The position numbers and the translations under genes were made by a program. From Blautia sp. OF03-15BH (GTDB taxonomy: Bacteria > Bacillota > Clostridia > Lachnospirales > Lachnospiraceae), in assembly GCF_003463065.1 (NCBI RefSeq), contig NZ_QSCM01000010.1, positions 1 to 64,000 of the forward strand: DNA of 64,000 bases, read 5' to 3'. The notes beneath the pieces were generated by a model that made no database searches, was not told where the DNA came from, and saw only the letters and a program-made list of their open reading frames with translations. Positions within the stretch are counted from its first letter, which is position 1. The number at the start of each line of letters is the position of its first letter. Of the stretch, positions 21,653-29,969 are shown in pieces.

Positions 21653-22579
21653 ATGAAATATGGAAAGAGATTACTGGCTCTTGTTCTGGCAGCTTCTCTT
21701 TTTGCAGAACCGACACTGCCCGCACAGGCTTCAGCCAGGTCATCCAAAACAAGTCATAAGGCTTCAACAGCCGCCACGGTAAAACGCATGCGTATTCTCC
21801 GGGTAAAAAAGAAAAAACTGAGAGCTCTGATCCGCCGGTCCATCCAGCAGCAGGAAATGATCGTTTTAAAGAAACAGATACTCTCCTATCTTTCCGACAA
21901 TGGGCTTTCCTCTGCGAACTGGAGCATTTATGTGAAAAATCTGAAAACCAATCAGAGTATTTCCACCTGTTCAAGATCCTTCACTGCTGCCAGTACCATC
22001 AAGCTTTTTGCCATGGCTGCCGCTTACGATAAGATTGAGCGAAAACAGCTCACCATGACTTCTGATCTTTCCACGAAGCTTTGGAATATGATCGTTTACA
22101 GCGACAATGATTCTTTCAATTCTATTGTGGCGGATTATGTCGGTCCTGCAGAAATGAACCAGTTTCTGAAAAGGCAGAAGTTCACCAGAACTGCCCAGTA
22201 TCATGGGATCGGTCCCGGCAGTCATCCGTACTTGAGCTCCACACGGGTGAACGGAGTTAATCATACCAGTGCTGCCGATTGTGGAATGCTTCTAGAAAAA
22301 ATTTACCGGGGAACGATGGCATCAAAAAGCGCTTCCGATGCCATGCTCTCTCTTCTGAAACAACAAACCTATCGCTACAAGATTCCGGCAGGTGTTCCTT
22401 CCGGTGTGACTGTCGCAAACAAAACCGGTGAATTTGAGCAATTCCAGCACGATGCCGCCATTGTCTACGGTCAGAAAACGCCTTATGTGATCTGTATATT
22501 TTCAGAGGACAGTCATGCTTACAGCATTTCCCATATCCGCAGACTTTCCTCTATGGTCTATCAATATCTGAATGGATGA
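21653..22579 (+). CDS. Secreted class A beta-lactamase-like serine hydrolase
   Basis: 308 residues. A signal peptide (MKYGKRLLALVLAASLFAEP) precedes a basic linker, then the penicilloyl-serine transferase motifs: S114-T-I-K117 in AASTIKLFA, S150-D-N in VYSDNDSFN and K257-T-G in ANKTGEFEQ. The general-base Glu of class A enzymes is not evident in the omega-loop region (EMNQFLKRQKF), so it may be a D-Ala-D-Ala peptidase-like or low-activity enzyme. It carries no membrane anchor. Transcribed alone; many gut Firmicutes have such a protein of unknown target. Confidence 0.82.
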   Translation: MKYGKRLLALVLAASLFAEPTLPAQASARSSKTSHKASTAATVKRMRILRVKKKKLRALIRRSIQQQEMIVLKKQILSYLSDNGLSSANWSIYVKNLKTNQSISTCSRSFTAASTIKLFAMAAAYDKIERKQLTMTSDLSTKLWNMIVYSDNDSFNSIVADYVGPAEMNQFLKRQKFTRTAQYHGIGPGSHPYLSSTRVNGVNHTSAADCGMLLEKIYRGTMASKSASDAMLSLLKQQTYRYKIPAGVPSGVTVANKTGEFEQFQHDAAIVYGQKTPYVICIFSEDSHAYSISHIRRLSSMVYQYLNG

Positions 22580-22685
22580 TATGCAGTATCCTCCCGGCTC
22601 CCATATGGTCAATATTTTCTCACCTTTACTTTCTCTGTTTCCTGTGATAAAGTGTTCATAGATTATTTGAAGGGAGTTTTTTTAT

Positions 22686-23543
22686 ATGAACATTTCCGGT
22701 TCCACCCGCCTTGTCTGCCTGCTTGGCAGTCCTGTGGCTCACAGTATTTCCCCTGCCATGCACAACGCATCGTTTCAGTATCATGATCTTGATTATGCTT
22801 ACCTTGCTTTTGACGTAGGCGAAGAAAAACTGGCTTCCGTTGTAGAAGCCTTAAAAGAAATGAATGTCCGCGGCTTTAACCTGACCATGCCGGACAAAAA
22901 TAAAATGTGCACACTCTGCGACCGTCTGAGCCCCGCTGCAGAAATTTCGGGGTCCGTCAATACGGTATTAAATGAGAATGGAGTACTCACCGGCTACACA
23001 ACGGACGGGATTGGTTATATGAAAGCTTGTGAAGACGCAGGTTTTCACATCATCGGGAAAAAAATGACGCTTTTCGGTGCCGGTGGTGCCGCGACTGCTA
23101 TTTTAGTCCAGGCTGCTCTGGATGGTGTCCGTGAGATTTCTCTTTTTACCAGAGATCCGAAAAGAGAACATACACTTAAGATTGTTTCTTCTCTGCGTGA
23201 ACGGACAAACTGTACGATCCGGCTTTTTTCCTATGAAGATGAAGAGATTTTACGCCGGGAACTGGCAGACAGCCAAATTCTTACCAACGGAACCAATCTT
23301 GGAATGGCACCTTATGAAGAAGGCTGTATTTTACCGGATGCCTCTTTTCTTCATAAAGATCTGATTGTTTCTGACATTATCTACAATCCCAGAAAAACTC
23401 GACTGCTTCAGATGGCTGAAGAGACTGGTTGTCCGCATTTCAATGGTCTTTATATGCTCCTCTATCAGGGAGCAGAGGCCTTTAAAATCTGGACCGGAAA
23501 AGAAATGCCTGTAGAACTGATCAAGAAAAAATTCTTTTTATAA
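22686..23543 (+). CDS. aroE: Shikimate dehydrogenase family protein (AroE/YdiB type)
   Basis: 285 residues. Substrate site SPVAHSISPAMHN is near the start. The usual NVTxPHK catalytic motif appears as NLTMPDKNK, so the Lys (71) is kept but His is Asp, as in some quinate or YdiB-like members. The NAD(P) loop is GAGGAATAILVQAAL, and TNGTNLGMAPYEE and SDIIYNPRKTRLL complete the fold. It reduces 3-dehydroshikimate, or quinate, in aromatic amino acid metabolism. It is not in an aro operon, so a secondary role is possible. A terminator follows at 23550. Confidence 0.85.
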   Translation: MNISGSTRLVCLLGSPVAHSISPAMHNASFQYHDLDYAYLAFDVGEEKLASVVEALKEMNVRGFNLTMPDKNKMCTLCDRLSPAAEISGSVNTVLNENGVLTGYTTDGIGYMKACEDAGFHIIGKKMTLFGAGGAATAILVQAALDGVREISLFTRDPKREHTLKIVSSLRERTNCTIRLFSYEDEEILRRELADSQILTNGTNLGMAPYEEGCILPDASFLHKDLIVSDIIYNPRKTRLLQMAEETGCPHFNGLYMLLYQGAEAFKIWTGKEMPVELIKKKFFL

Positions 23544-23549
23544 CAAAAA

Positions 23550-23581
23550 ATACCGTCCTGCAAACCAGGGCGGTATTTTTG
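23550..23581 (+). terminator. Rho-independent terminator after aroE
   Basis: ATACCGTCCTG / CAGGGCGGTAT hairpin followed by TTTTTG. Confidence 0.85.
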
Positions 23582-23599
23582 TCTCAGAAAATATCTGGA

Positions 23600-24319
23600 T
23601 CATTTTTCTTCGTGTTCCTTATCTCCATAGTATTTTCCGTAATATTTCTTATAATATTTTCCGTAATAATGACCGTAATAGCCTTTTCCTTCCATCTCTA
23701 CCTTATTCAGTACAGCACCCAGGATACGGCATCCGCTTCTCTCCAGCTGCTGCTTGACATTCAGGGCAAATCTCCGGCTGATGACATCACTCTCAATAAC
23801 AAGGATGGCACCATCTGCAGCAGAAGCTACAATTGCCGCATCAATCACACTTCCAAGCGGAGGACAGTCGATCAAAACATAATCGTAGGTCTCTCTGGCC
23901 TTTGCAATCAGCTTTTTAAAACGGTCACTGCCAAGAAGTTCCGAAGGATTTGGGGCAACCGGTCCGGTAAGGATCATATGGAGATTTTCCACATTGGTCT
24001 CATACAGACACTCATCCAGGCTGCACTGCCCGGAAAGATACTCAGAAAGTCCTTTTCCCGGTTTATCGATACCCAGACGGTTTACCAGCACGGATTTACG
24101 GATATCTGTATCGATCATCAGGACTTTTTTTCCGGTCTCTGCCATGGAACAGGAAGTACGGTACACCAGGATCGACTTTCCTTCATTCGGAATACTGCTG
24201 GTAAAAGCAATCACTTTTACATCATCGCCGCAGAACTGAATGTTCGTACGCAGAGATTTATAACTCTCGCTGCCCTGGAAATTCAGAGGGCGCAATTCTC
24301 CAAGATTCAGTTTCTTCAT
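23600..24319 (-). CDS. CpsD/CapB-type bacterial tyrosine kinase (cytoplasmic)
   Basis: 239 residues. The BY-kinase motifs are present: Walker A in SIPNEGKSILVYRTS, Walker A' in VLMIDTDIRKS, Walker B in YDVLIDCPPLG-type VLIDCPPLGS. The A loop has GKSI where the family often has GKST. The C-terminus has a tyrosine cluster (KGYYGHYYGKYYKKYYGKYY), the autophosphorylation tail that tunes polymer length. It acts with the Wzz-like membrane protein (24332) and is reversed by the PHP phosphatase (25067). No capsule polymerase genes are next to it, so the trio may serve a locus elsewhere. Confidence 0.92.
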   Translation of the reverse strand: MKKLNLGELRPLNFQGSESYKSLRTNIQFCGDDVKVIAFTSSIPNEGKSILVYRTSCSMAETGKKVLMIDTDIRKSVLVNRLGIDKPGKGLSEYLSGQCSLDECLYETNVENLHMILTGPVAPNPSELLGSDRFKKLIAKARETYDYVLIDCPPLGSVIDAAIVASAADGAILVIESDVISRRFALNVKQQLERSGCRILGAVLNKVEMEGKGYYGHYYGKYYKKYYGKYYGDKEHEEK

Positions 24320-24331
24320 CTTTTCTTCCTC

Positions 24332-25060
24332 CTACTTTCCAAGAATCATTTTTTTCTGTTTCTTCTTCTTTGACTCAATAGGAATAACACCCAATGTGGT
24401 CAGACCCAGATATTTTTCAATATCATCACTGCTCTTGATGGTATCGTCCATCAGATAAATCACAACGATCACTGCCATAGCCAGCAGTACACCAAGAAGA
24501 CCTGCCATCACTACATTTTTCATTGTACTGGGACTGGACGGCCGTTCGGGAACATAGCCTTCCTCTGCAATGGTCGGTTCCTGTGTGTTCATGATTTCTT
24601 TTACACGGGCTTTCGAAACCTTTGCAACCTCATCGGCCACTTTTTTTGCCATCTCCGGATCTTCATCCGTAAAGGTGATCGTGATCATACGGGTATCTGA
24701 AGGATTTGTCAGTTCCAGTCGACTCAAAAACTGTTCGTAAGTCATATCAAGATCCAAGTTTTCAATTACCTGATCGATGACCGGACGGCTTTTTACCAGT
24801 ACCGTGTAATCCTTCGTCAGCTGGGAACCAAGCTGAATATCAGAAAGAGAAACCACGGTATCCTTACTCAGAATATAGATTGTTGAAGAAGACTTATAAA
24901 GTGGTGTCACCATGGTTTTTGTATATACTCCTGCTGCTCCTGCACAAATGATTCCTGCCAGAAGAATGATCCACCAACGCTGAAGCAATACAAAAAAGAG
25001 TTCTTTTAAATCGATTTCCATCTCATCATCTGCATTTTGTATTTGCGTATTCACTTCCAT
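24332..25060 (-). CDS. Wzz/CapA chain-length protein, kinase activator
   Basis: 242 residues. The ATG at 25060 is used because the preceding in-frame codon is TTG and GGAAAGG lies upstream. Two membrane segments: residues ~30-50 (WWIILLAGIICAGAAGV) and ~185-205 (VVMAGLLGVLLAMAVIVVIY). Between them is the extracellular loop with coiled-coil and the P-rich motif YVPERPSSPSTMKN before the second helix. The C-terminal tail (IPIESKKKKQKK) contacts the kinase. It is the usual partner of CpsD, and the two genes are almost adjacent. Confidence 0.9.
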   Translation of the reverse strand: MEVNTQIQNADDEMEIDLKELFFVLLQRWWIILLAGIICAGAAGVYTKTMVTPLYKSSSTIYILSKDTVVSLSDIQLGSQLTKDYTVLVKSRPVIDQVIENLDLDMTYEQFLSRLELTNPSDTRMITITFTDEDPEMAKKVADEVAKVSKARVKEIMNTQEPTIAEEGYVPERPSSPSTMKNVVMAGLLGVLLAMAVIVVIYLMDDTIKSSDDIEKYLGLTTLGVIPIESKKKKQKKMILGK

Positions 25061-25066
25061 CAATAT

Positions 25067-26572
25067 TTACCTTTCCTTCTCTTTTCCACTGTTCCAGATA
25101 AGATCCGGAGTTTCCCTCAGGATTCTCTCGATCTGTGTTCTGTCGCAGCATGTATTGAGGTCTTTCAAATTTTCCTGAATTTTCGGCGCACGCTCTTCCT
25201 CATTATGGCAGTCTGTGGAAAGCAGATCCACAAATCCCTGTTGGAAAAGCCACTTATTTTTCTTAATGCTGTTATAATTGACCTGGAACAGCACTCCCTG
25301 TTCCTGAAACTCTTCCAGACGAGCCTTCTGCTTATGCAGGCACTGATAACGTTCCACATGAGCGATCACCGGGCGATAACCGGCACGCATCAATTTTGTC
25401 ACAGCTTCCTGGATCCTGCTGTACGTATCATGCGGAGAAAATTCCAACAACACATATCTGCTGTTCTCACCGCCAAGCGGCAGTATTTTTCCTTCTTTCA
25501 GAAGATCAACAACACCATCGCTGTAAAAAATCTCATTTCCAGGCAGAAGTTCCAGATCTGGATATTTCTTCTTGATCTTTTCTTGGACTTCCTTCAAAAC
25601 CTTCAAAAGTTTCTCAGGCTCATTCTGGACATATCCCATATGATAATGCGGCGTGGCTATGATTCTGCGGACCCCTTGAGTATAAGCCATATCCAGCATT
25701 TTTAATGTCATATCCATATCCCGCGATCCGTCATCCACGCCTGGAAGGATATGGCAGTGCAGATCCGTGATTTCCTCTGTCTCTGCCGCTAATTTTCCAA
25801 ATTCTTTTTGCTTCTTTCTTTTTCGGAGCATAATAACAGTAAAAAACACTGCCGCTGCTGCCAGCAGGATCAAAAGTACCGGTAAAAAGATATTTTTCAT
25901 TTCCCTGCTGTCACTGCTCTTCGTTTCTTTTGTCTTTCCTACTGGATCCTTTCCTTTCAAAGAAGCCTTTTTCTCTTCTTTAACAGTTGCGGATTCCGTT
26001 TCTGAAAAAGTTTTATCTTCAGAAGCAGCTTTCTTTTTCGACTCGCTCTCACGAACTGTTTCCGATTCCGCCTCCGTTTGTTTCCTGGAAAAAGTCTCTG
26101 TTTTCTGCACGGAGGCTTCTGCTTTTTCCGATACAGTAGATTTCCTTTCCTCCAGTTCCGTCGGTGTTTCCGTATCTGCTGTCTTCTGTGTATGATTGCC
26201 GGCTTGATTACTCCCTGCAGCGATTCCTGGTGCCTCTGTCTCTTTCCTAGGTTCTCCACTTGTTACTTCTTCCAGAAGCCCCTGCTCCAGTCCGGTCTGC
26301 ACACTGGCATACATGGTAGTCAGATACTGATCTACTTCATCTGCCGTAAGATCCATATCTTCTTCCGAAAGTTTTTCTTTCAGAAGCTCCAGATAGCTGT
26401 CTTTGGCTTTGTATGTCTTTCCTTCATATGTAAAGCGTCCGCTGGCTTCATTGATCAGCCTCTGTTCTTCTGCATTGATTCCACCTGCCTGTGTCGGCAT
26501 AGCCGGTATCAAAAAGAGGATTCCCAGAGTGAAGCACAGTGTACGCATGTTTTTTCGAATCGTATTTTTCAC
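25067..26572 (-). CDS. CpsB/CapC-type PHP tyrosine phosphatase with added extracytoplasmic half
   Basis: About 501 residues, twice the usual ~250. The start is a GTG at 26572 (MKNTIRKNMRTLCFTLGILF) because ATG 26629 lies before the terminator of the upstream gene. A signal peptide ends at PTQAGG. Residues ~30-100 hold GRFTYEGKTYKAKDSYLELL, a small domain seen in Lachnospiraceae; then a long T/E/K-rich linker, one membrane helix (IFLPVLLILLAAAAVFFTVI) and the PHP domain: TDLHCHILPGVDDGSRD, IIATPHYHMGY, HVERYQCL, STDCHNEE. It should dephosphorylate CpsD. The extra half probably senses the envelope; this is inferred. Confidence 0.85.
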   Translation of the reverse strand: MKNTIRKNMRTLCFTLGILFLIPAMPTQAGGINAEEQRLINEASGRFTYEGKTYKAKDSYLELLKEKLSEEDMDLTADEVDQYLTTMYASVQTGLEQGLLEEVTSGEPRKETEAPGIAAGSNQAGNHTQKTADTETPTELEERKSTVSEKAEASVQKTETFSRKQTEAESETVRESESKKKAASEDKTFSETESATVKEEKKASLKGKDPVGKTKETKSSDSREMKNIFLPVLLILLAAAAVFFTVIMLRKRKKQKEFGKLAAETEEITDLHCHILPGVDDGSRDMDMTLKMLDMAYTQGVRRIIATPHYHMGYVQNEPEKLLKVLKEVQEKIKKKYPDLELLPGNEIFYSDGVVDLLKEGKILPLGGENSRYVLLEFSPHDTYSRIQEAVTKLMRAGYRPVIAHVERYQCLHKQKARLEEFQEQGVLFQVNYNSIKKNKWLFQQGFVDLLSTDCHNEEERAPKIQENLKDLNTCCDRTQIERILRETPDLIWNSGKEKER

Positions 26573-26590
26573 CGCCTCTTTACCAAAATA

Positions 26591-26620
26591 CAGAGACGCT
26601 TTTGGGGGCGTCTCTGTGTT
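26591..26620 (-). terminator. Terminator of Big2-like protein gene
   Basis: CAGAGACGC / GCGTCTCTG hairpin read on the minus strand then TATTTTGG. It lies between the two genes and makes an ATG at 26629 an unlikely start for the phosphatase. Confidence 0.7.
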
Positions 26621-26640
26621 TGTTGTCATGCAGGCACTAC

Positions 26641-27846
26641 TCAGCCGATCGCACCATTGGTGACAGTGCTGAAGTATTTAGCAAGAGTCGGGCAGTTAGC
26701 AAAACGAACCGCACCGTTCTTTGTGAAGATAACGCTTCCTGCTGCACCTTCAGAAGTGAAGCGGATTGCGCTGTTAGATACTCTGATGTTGGAAAGGGTA
26801 ACTTTTACATCACCACAGGCCAGAGTCAGAGTACCTGTGAATCTGTGTACAGATTTCAGATTCTCGGTAGCTGTTGCAAGTCCGCTGAGAACGGCTTTCA
26901 TAGCCTGAGCGTCAACATTCTCATTGATGCCAAGGTTCTCGAACTCTTTACCGGCATAGATCTCAGACTCGATACGGTTACCGTTTTTGTCATAGATTCT
27001 CAGACCGCCTTGGTCAAGGACTTTAACGGTAAACTCGCTGAACTCGATCGTCTTTTTGCTCTCCGGAATCACGTTGTTATTTTCAACACCGGCTACCAGA
27101 GCATTGATCTGATCTTTTGCTTTTTCCGGATTAGACCATTTGATATAGCTCTTACCAGCTACTTTATCAACAGTCTTGTCGTCGTCAACCTTGCTTACCT
27201 GAGCAGCTTTTACAGTTACTTTGATGGTAGCAACTTTTTTACTTCCGTCAACAGCTTTTACTTTAACAGTAGTAGTTCCCGGCTTTTTCGCTTTCAGAAC
27301 ACCATTCTGGAAAGTAACGATGCTGGAGTTGGAAGAATCATATCTCAGATTCTTGCAGGTAGCAGTACTCGGAGTGATCTTGGTGGTCACTTTCAGTCTC
27401 TGGCCAACTGCCATGGTTACGTTGTTGGTAGATGTCTTTAGAGAAGTGATCTTTTTCTCGATATCTTTTACAACGAAACGAACGGTAGCAGATTTCTTTG
27501 CATCGGCTTTGGAAGTAACTGTGATTCTTACATTACCGGCTTTTTTGAAATATACCTTACCAGAAGCACTTACTGTAGCAACTTTAGGATTGTTGCTCTT
27601 AAAGGTAACTGCTTTGCTGCTACCTTTGGTAACCGTTACGACCGGTTTCAGAGTCAGGCTGTTAACAGCCCCTTTTCCTCTGTAAATATGGTAGCACGGT
27701 ACCTTCTTGTTAACAGTGTGTACTTTGGAAATGGTAGAACGAACCGGTTCAGCAACGGAAACACTCTTTACTGCTGCCTGTGAGCTGATACCCAGAGCCA
27801 TGGTCATGGAAGCAGCAACTGCAAAGGTCTTCACAAACTTCTTCAT
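26641..27846 (-). CDS. Secreted protein with Big2-like Ig domains
   Basis: 401 residues. A signal peptide (MKKFVKTFAVAASMTMALGI, cut near SQAAV) is followed by two Big2-like beta-sandwich repeats: TVTKGSSKAVTFKSNNPKVA with ATVSASGKVYFKKAGNVRIT, then NVTMAVGQRLKVTTKITPST with KAKKPGTTTVKVKAVDGSKK. A C-terminal domain follows (IYAGKEFENLGINENVDAQA), without anchor motif. Big2 domains occur in adhesins and S-layer-like proteins. It is transcribed from its own TATAAT promoter, so is probably well expressed. Its partners are unknown. Confidence 0.82.
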   Translation of the reverse strand: MKKFVKTFAVAASMTMALGISSQAAVKSVSVAEPVRSTISKVHTVNKKVPCYHIYRGKGAVNSLTLKPVVTVTKGSSKAVTFKSNNPKVATVSASGKVYFKKAGNVRITVTSKADAKKSATVRFVVKDIEKKITSLKTSTNNVTMAVGQRLKVTTKITPSTATCKNLRYDSSNSSIVTFQNGVLKAKKPGTTTVKVKAVDGSKKVATIKVTVKAAQVSKVDDDKTVDKVAGKSYIKWSNPEKAKDQINALVAGVENNNVIPESKKTIEFSEFTVKVLDQGGLRIYDKNGNRIESEIYAGKEFENLGINENVDAQAMKAVLSGLATATENLKSVHRFTGTLTLACGDVKVTLSNIRVSNSAIRFTSEGAAGSVIFTKNGAVRFANCPTLAKYFSTVTNGAIG

Positions 27847-27908
27847 TCTCTTTTCCCTCCTTAAATATTTTTATTTGGCGGTGCGCACAATCGCCCACCA
27901 TGTTTTGC

Positions 27909-27937
27909 ATTATAGCACACATTAAAAAAATTTTCCA
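27909..27937 (-). promoter_or_regulatory. Promoter of the Big2-like gene
   Basis: TGGAAA (27932-27937), 17-base spacer, TATAAT (27909-27914) on the minus strand. A short stem-loop (GGTGGGCG .. TGCGCACC) lies in the leader before AAGGAGG. Confidence 0.7.
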
Positions 27938-28208
27938 TGTTAATTCTCAACGATTTCTTACCTAATAACACATAATTTTATATATTTGTTATAAAATCCG
28001 CTCTTTTCTTCTCTTCGAGCGATTGCTTATTCCTCGATTTTCCCAGAAAAAATGCACTTTTTTGTCTTCAAAAGAGCCTTGACAGAGTTTTCTTTTTGTA
28101 CTAAAAAAAATACAAGAAAACACTATTTTACGAAAGTTTTCCTTCTTTCACAGTGATGTTCTAATTATGTTTTTACCATGTTTTGCAATCTATTTCTTAA
28201 CATTTCAC
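27938..28208. other. AT-rich intergenic region
   Basis: About 270 bases between two divergent promoters without an open frame of note. A TTGACA at 28079-28084 has only a weak -10 (TAAAAA). I see no further structure. Confidence 0.3.
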
Positions 28209-28237
28209 TGGACTTCACTTTCTGTATATGCTACAAT
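28209..28237 (+). promoter_or_regulatory. Promoter of the 28284 gene
   Basis: TGGACT (28209-28214), 17-base spacer, TACAAT (28232-28237). Confidence 0.5.
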
Positions 28238-28283
28238 AGATACATGAGAACCTGTAAATCCTCAGATAAGGAGGGTAACGAAA

Positions 28284-28538
28284 ATGAGTGATCGGGAATT
28301 ATTGGAACAACTGTTAAACGAACTCAAAGAAGTCAAGGAAACGCAGAAAGCAATCATTGAAAAGCTCGAAGTCGTAGACTTTAAATGCGATACGAACCGT
28401 AAAAAACTGGATGATCTGTCTCTTGATGTAAAATGGTCAGAAAAAGAGATCCGGAAAGACATTAAGCATTTACAGGATACAAGCGAAACTTTAGTTGTTG
28501 TTTTGCAGGGAAAAGGTTTGCTGCCCAAAGCACAATAA
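28284..28538 (+). CDS. Small coiled-coil protein, 84 aa
   Basis: Starts after AAGGAGGGTAACGAAA. The product is almost wholly helical with heptad-like hydrophobic spacing (MSDRELLEQLLNELKEVKET; IIEKLEVVDFKCDTNRKKLD) and one Cys, and no membrane or signal segment. Similar short coiled-coil proteins occur in phages and Firmicute genomes, without a known function. It is transcribed alone and ends at a strong terminator. Confidence 0.65.
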   Translation: MSDRELLEQLLNELKEVKETQKAIIEKLEVVDFKCDTNRKKLDDLSLDVKWSEKEIRKDIKHLQDTSETLVVVLQGKGLLPKAQ

Positions 28539-28555
28539 ATAATCGTCTGAATCGT

Positions 28556-28592
28556 GTGAAGCCTGGTATATTATCAGAGCTTCACATTTTTT
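28556..28592 (+). terminator. Rho-independent terminator
   Basis: GTGAAGC / GCTTCAC hairpin followed by ATTTTTT. Confidence 0.8.
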
Positions 28593-28663
28593 ATGTAAAG
28601 GAACTTCTGGAAGATGTGCTTCTGGCCTCATTTTTTTCTCGTATTTTCTTGTTTAAATATAGC

Positions 28664-28712
28664 AAAAATGCCCAAAACATTGAATGATCTCATCCAGCAT
28701 TTCAGGCATTTT
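28664..28712 (-). terminator. Terminator of ssrA
   Basis: On the minus strand AAAATGCC pairs with GGGCATTTT, followed by TTG-rich sequence; it lies 20 bases past the tmRNA 3' end. Confidence 0.6.
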
Positions 28713-28733
28713 ACATAAAAAAATTCCATTTTA

Positions 28734-29078
28734 TGGAGCTGAGGGGAATCGAACCCCTGTCCGAAAACCTCTCCATTGCGGCATCTCCCATCACAGTCAT
28801 TTCTTTGACATTCCCTCCATCAGACGCCAAATGACAGGCTGCTGACTTCAGTAGCTTCATAAGTTCTTTTTATCCCGCAAAGCTTTGGAAAAAAAGTGCC
28901 TCACCGATTTGACGCCGGTGACTCGAGTGGTGAGCAGCCCGAGGCCGACGAGCAGCAGTTAAGCTGCTAACGCGAAATTATCGTTTGCGTTTAATTTTAA
29001 GTTCCGGTTTACTACGCGGTCCCGGCCCGCGGATGGCTTCCCCAACTTCAAAATCCCCGTCGAAACCAGTACAACCCC
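28734..29078 (-). ncRNA. ssrA: tmRNA (transfer-messenger RNA)
   Basis: About 345 nucleotides. The 5' end GGGGTTGTACTGG-TTTCGAC and the 3' end CAGCTCC-A form the alanine-type acceptor arm (seven pairs, two wobble); CCA is not encoded. The tag frame reads GCA AAC GAT AAT TTC GCG TTA GCA GCT TAA, giving ANDNFALAA. tmRNA rescues stalled ribosomes with SmpB (29490) and RNase R (29970), which lie just upstream on the same strand, as in many Firmicutes. Confidence 0.97.
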
Positions 29079-29210
29079 GGGTTGTGATCGATTGATCTAT
29101 GCTGGTTCGCAAACGTGTATATATTGTATTTGATTTCTGTTTTTTTGTCAAGTTTTTTTTGTAATCGCAAAACAGACATTCGCAATCCGATATTCCAACG
29201 TTTCCTCTTC

Positions 29211-29459
29211 TCAGGATGCCAGTCTCCATTTCAGCAGTTCCAGAAGCTTTTCTTCGTAATCACTTCCTGTCAGATCTTCGCTGCGGCCGGCATTATGGAG
29301 ATTGGTCTCCACACCTTCTTCCTGTTCATCGGCAAATTCCCAGATGTGATAACTGACTCCCCGGTAGATCAGATCAATACTTCCCAAACCGTCTTCTTCT
29401 GCATAATCAAATTCACAGTTATGTTCTTTTAATAATTCCTGTGCTTTTACAAGGCGCAA
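29211..29459 (-). CDS. Hypothetical protein between smpB and ssrA, 82 aa
   Basis: Starts at a TTG (29459) with GGGGGGAAG in front. The product (RLVKAQELLKEHNCEFDYAE; LGSIDLIYRGVSYHIWEFAD) is a small alpha-beta protein with acid-rich middle and no signal peptide. This short family is typical of Lachnospiraceae and conserved near smpB. Function unknown; a role tied to ribosome rescue is only a guess from position. Confidence 0.7.
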   Translation of the reverse strand: MRLVKAQELLKEHNCEFDYAEEDGLGSIDLIYRGVSYHIWEFADEQEEGVETNLHNAGRSEDLTGSDYEEKLLELLKWRLAS

Positions 29460-29489
29460 TTTTCTTCCCCCCTTTGTTCTCCGGCTTTC

Positions 29490-29957
29490 TCACCGGAGAT
29501 TACGGATCTTAAATTCTTTTTCTGCTTCTCTTCTCTGGTCTTTCTTGGCAATATCTTCCCGTTTGTCGTAAAGCTTCTTACCACGGGCAAGACCGATCTC
29601 CACTTTGACCAGGCTTCCTTTAAAATAGACTTTTAACGGGACAAGCGTAAAGCCTTTTTCTTTGATCTTCCCCATAAGTTTGTTGATCTCATAGCGATGC
29701 ATCAGAAGCTTTTTCACCCGGAGCGGATCTTTATTGAAAATATTACCCTTTTCATAAGGGCTGATATGCATCCCGTAAACAAAAACCTCTCCATTTTCTA
29801 TCCGGACAAAAGCTTCCTTAATGCTGCATTTTCCCATACGGAGAGATTTTACCTCCGTACCATGAAGAGAAACGCCGGCCTCAAAGGTATCGTCAATAAA
29901 AAAATCGTGATACGCTTTTTTGTTGTTTGCAATGAGTTTGATACTTGATTTTCCCAT
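29490..29957 (-). CDS. smpB: SsrA-binding protein SmpB
   Basis: 155 residues, normal length. The OB-fold RNA-binding core is clear: IKLIANNKKAYHDFFIDDTF, EAGVSLHGTEVKSLRMGKCS, then VYGMHISPYEKGN and KVEIGLARGKKLYDKRED, ending with a basic tail. It loads tmRNA on stalled ribosomes. It is downstream of rnr and upstream of ssrA on the same strand, so the whole rescue set is one unit. Confidence 0.98.
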   Translation of the reverse strand: MGKSSIKLIANNKKAYHDFFIDDTFEAGVSLHGTEVKSLRMGKCSIKEAFVRIENGEVFVYGMHISPYEKGNIFNKDPLRVKKLLMHRYEINKLMGKIKEKGFTLVPLKVYFKGSLVKVEIGLARGKKLYDKREDIAKKDQRREAEKEFKIRNLR

Positions 29958-29969
29958 TCTTTTCTCCCC

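Noticed and set aside
28079..28107. TTGACA-N17-TAAAAA promoter
   Set aside because: The -10 box is poor and the start would be nearly 200 bases before the gene; the one at 28209-28237 is nearer.
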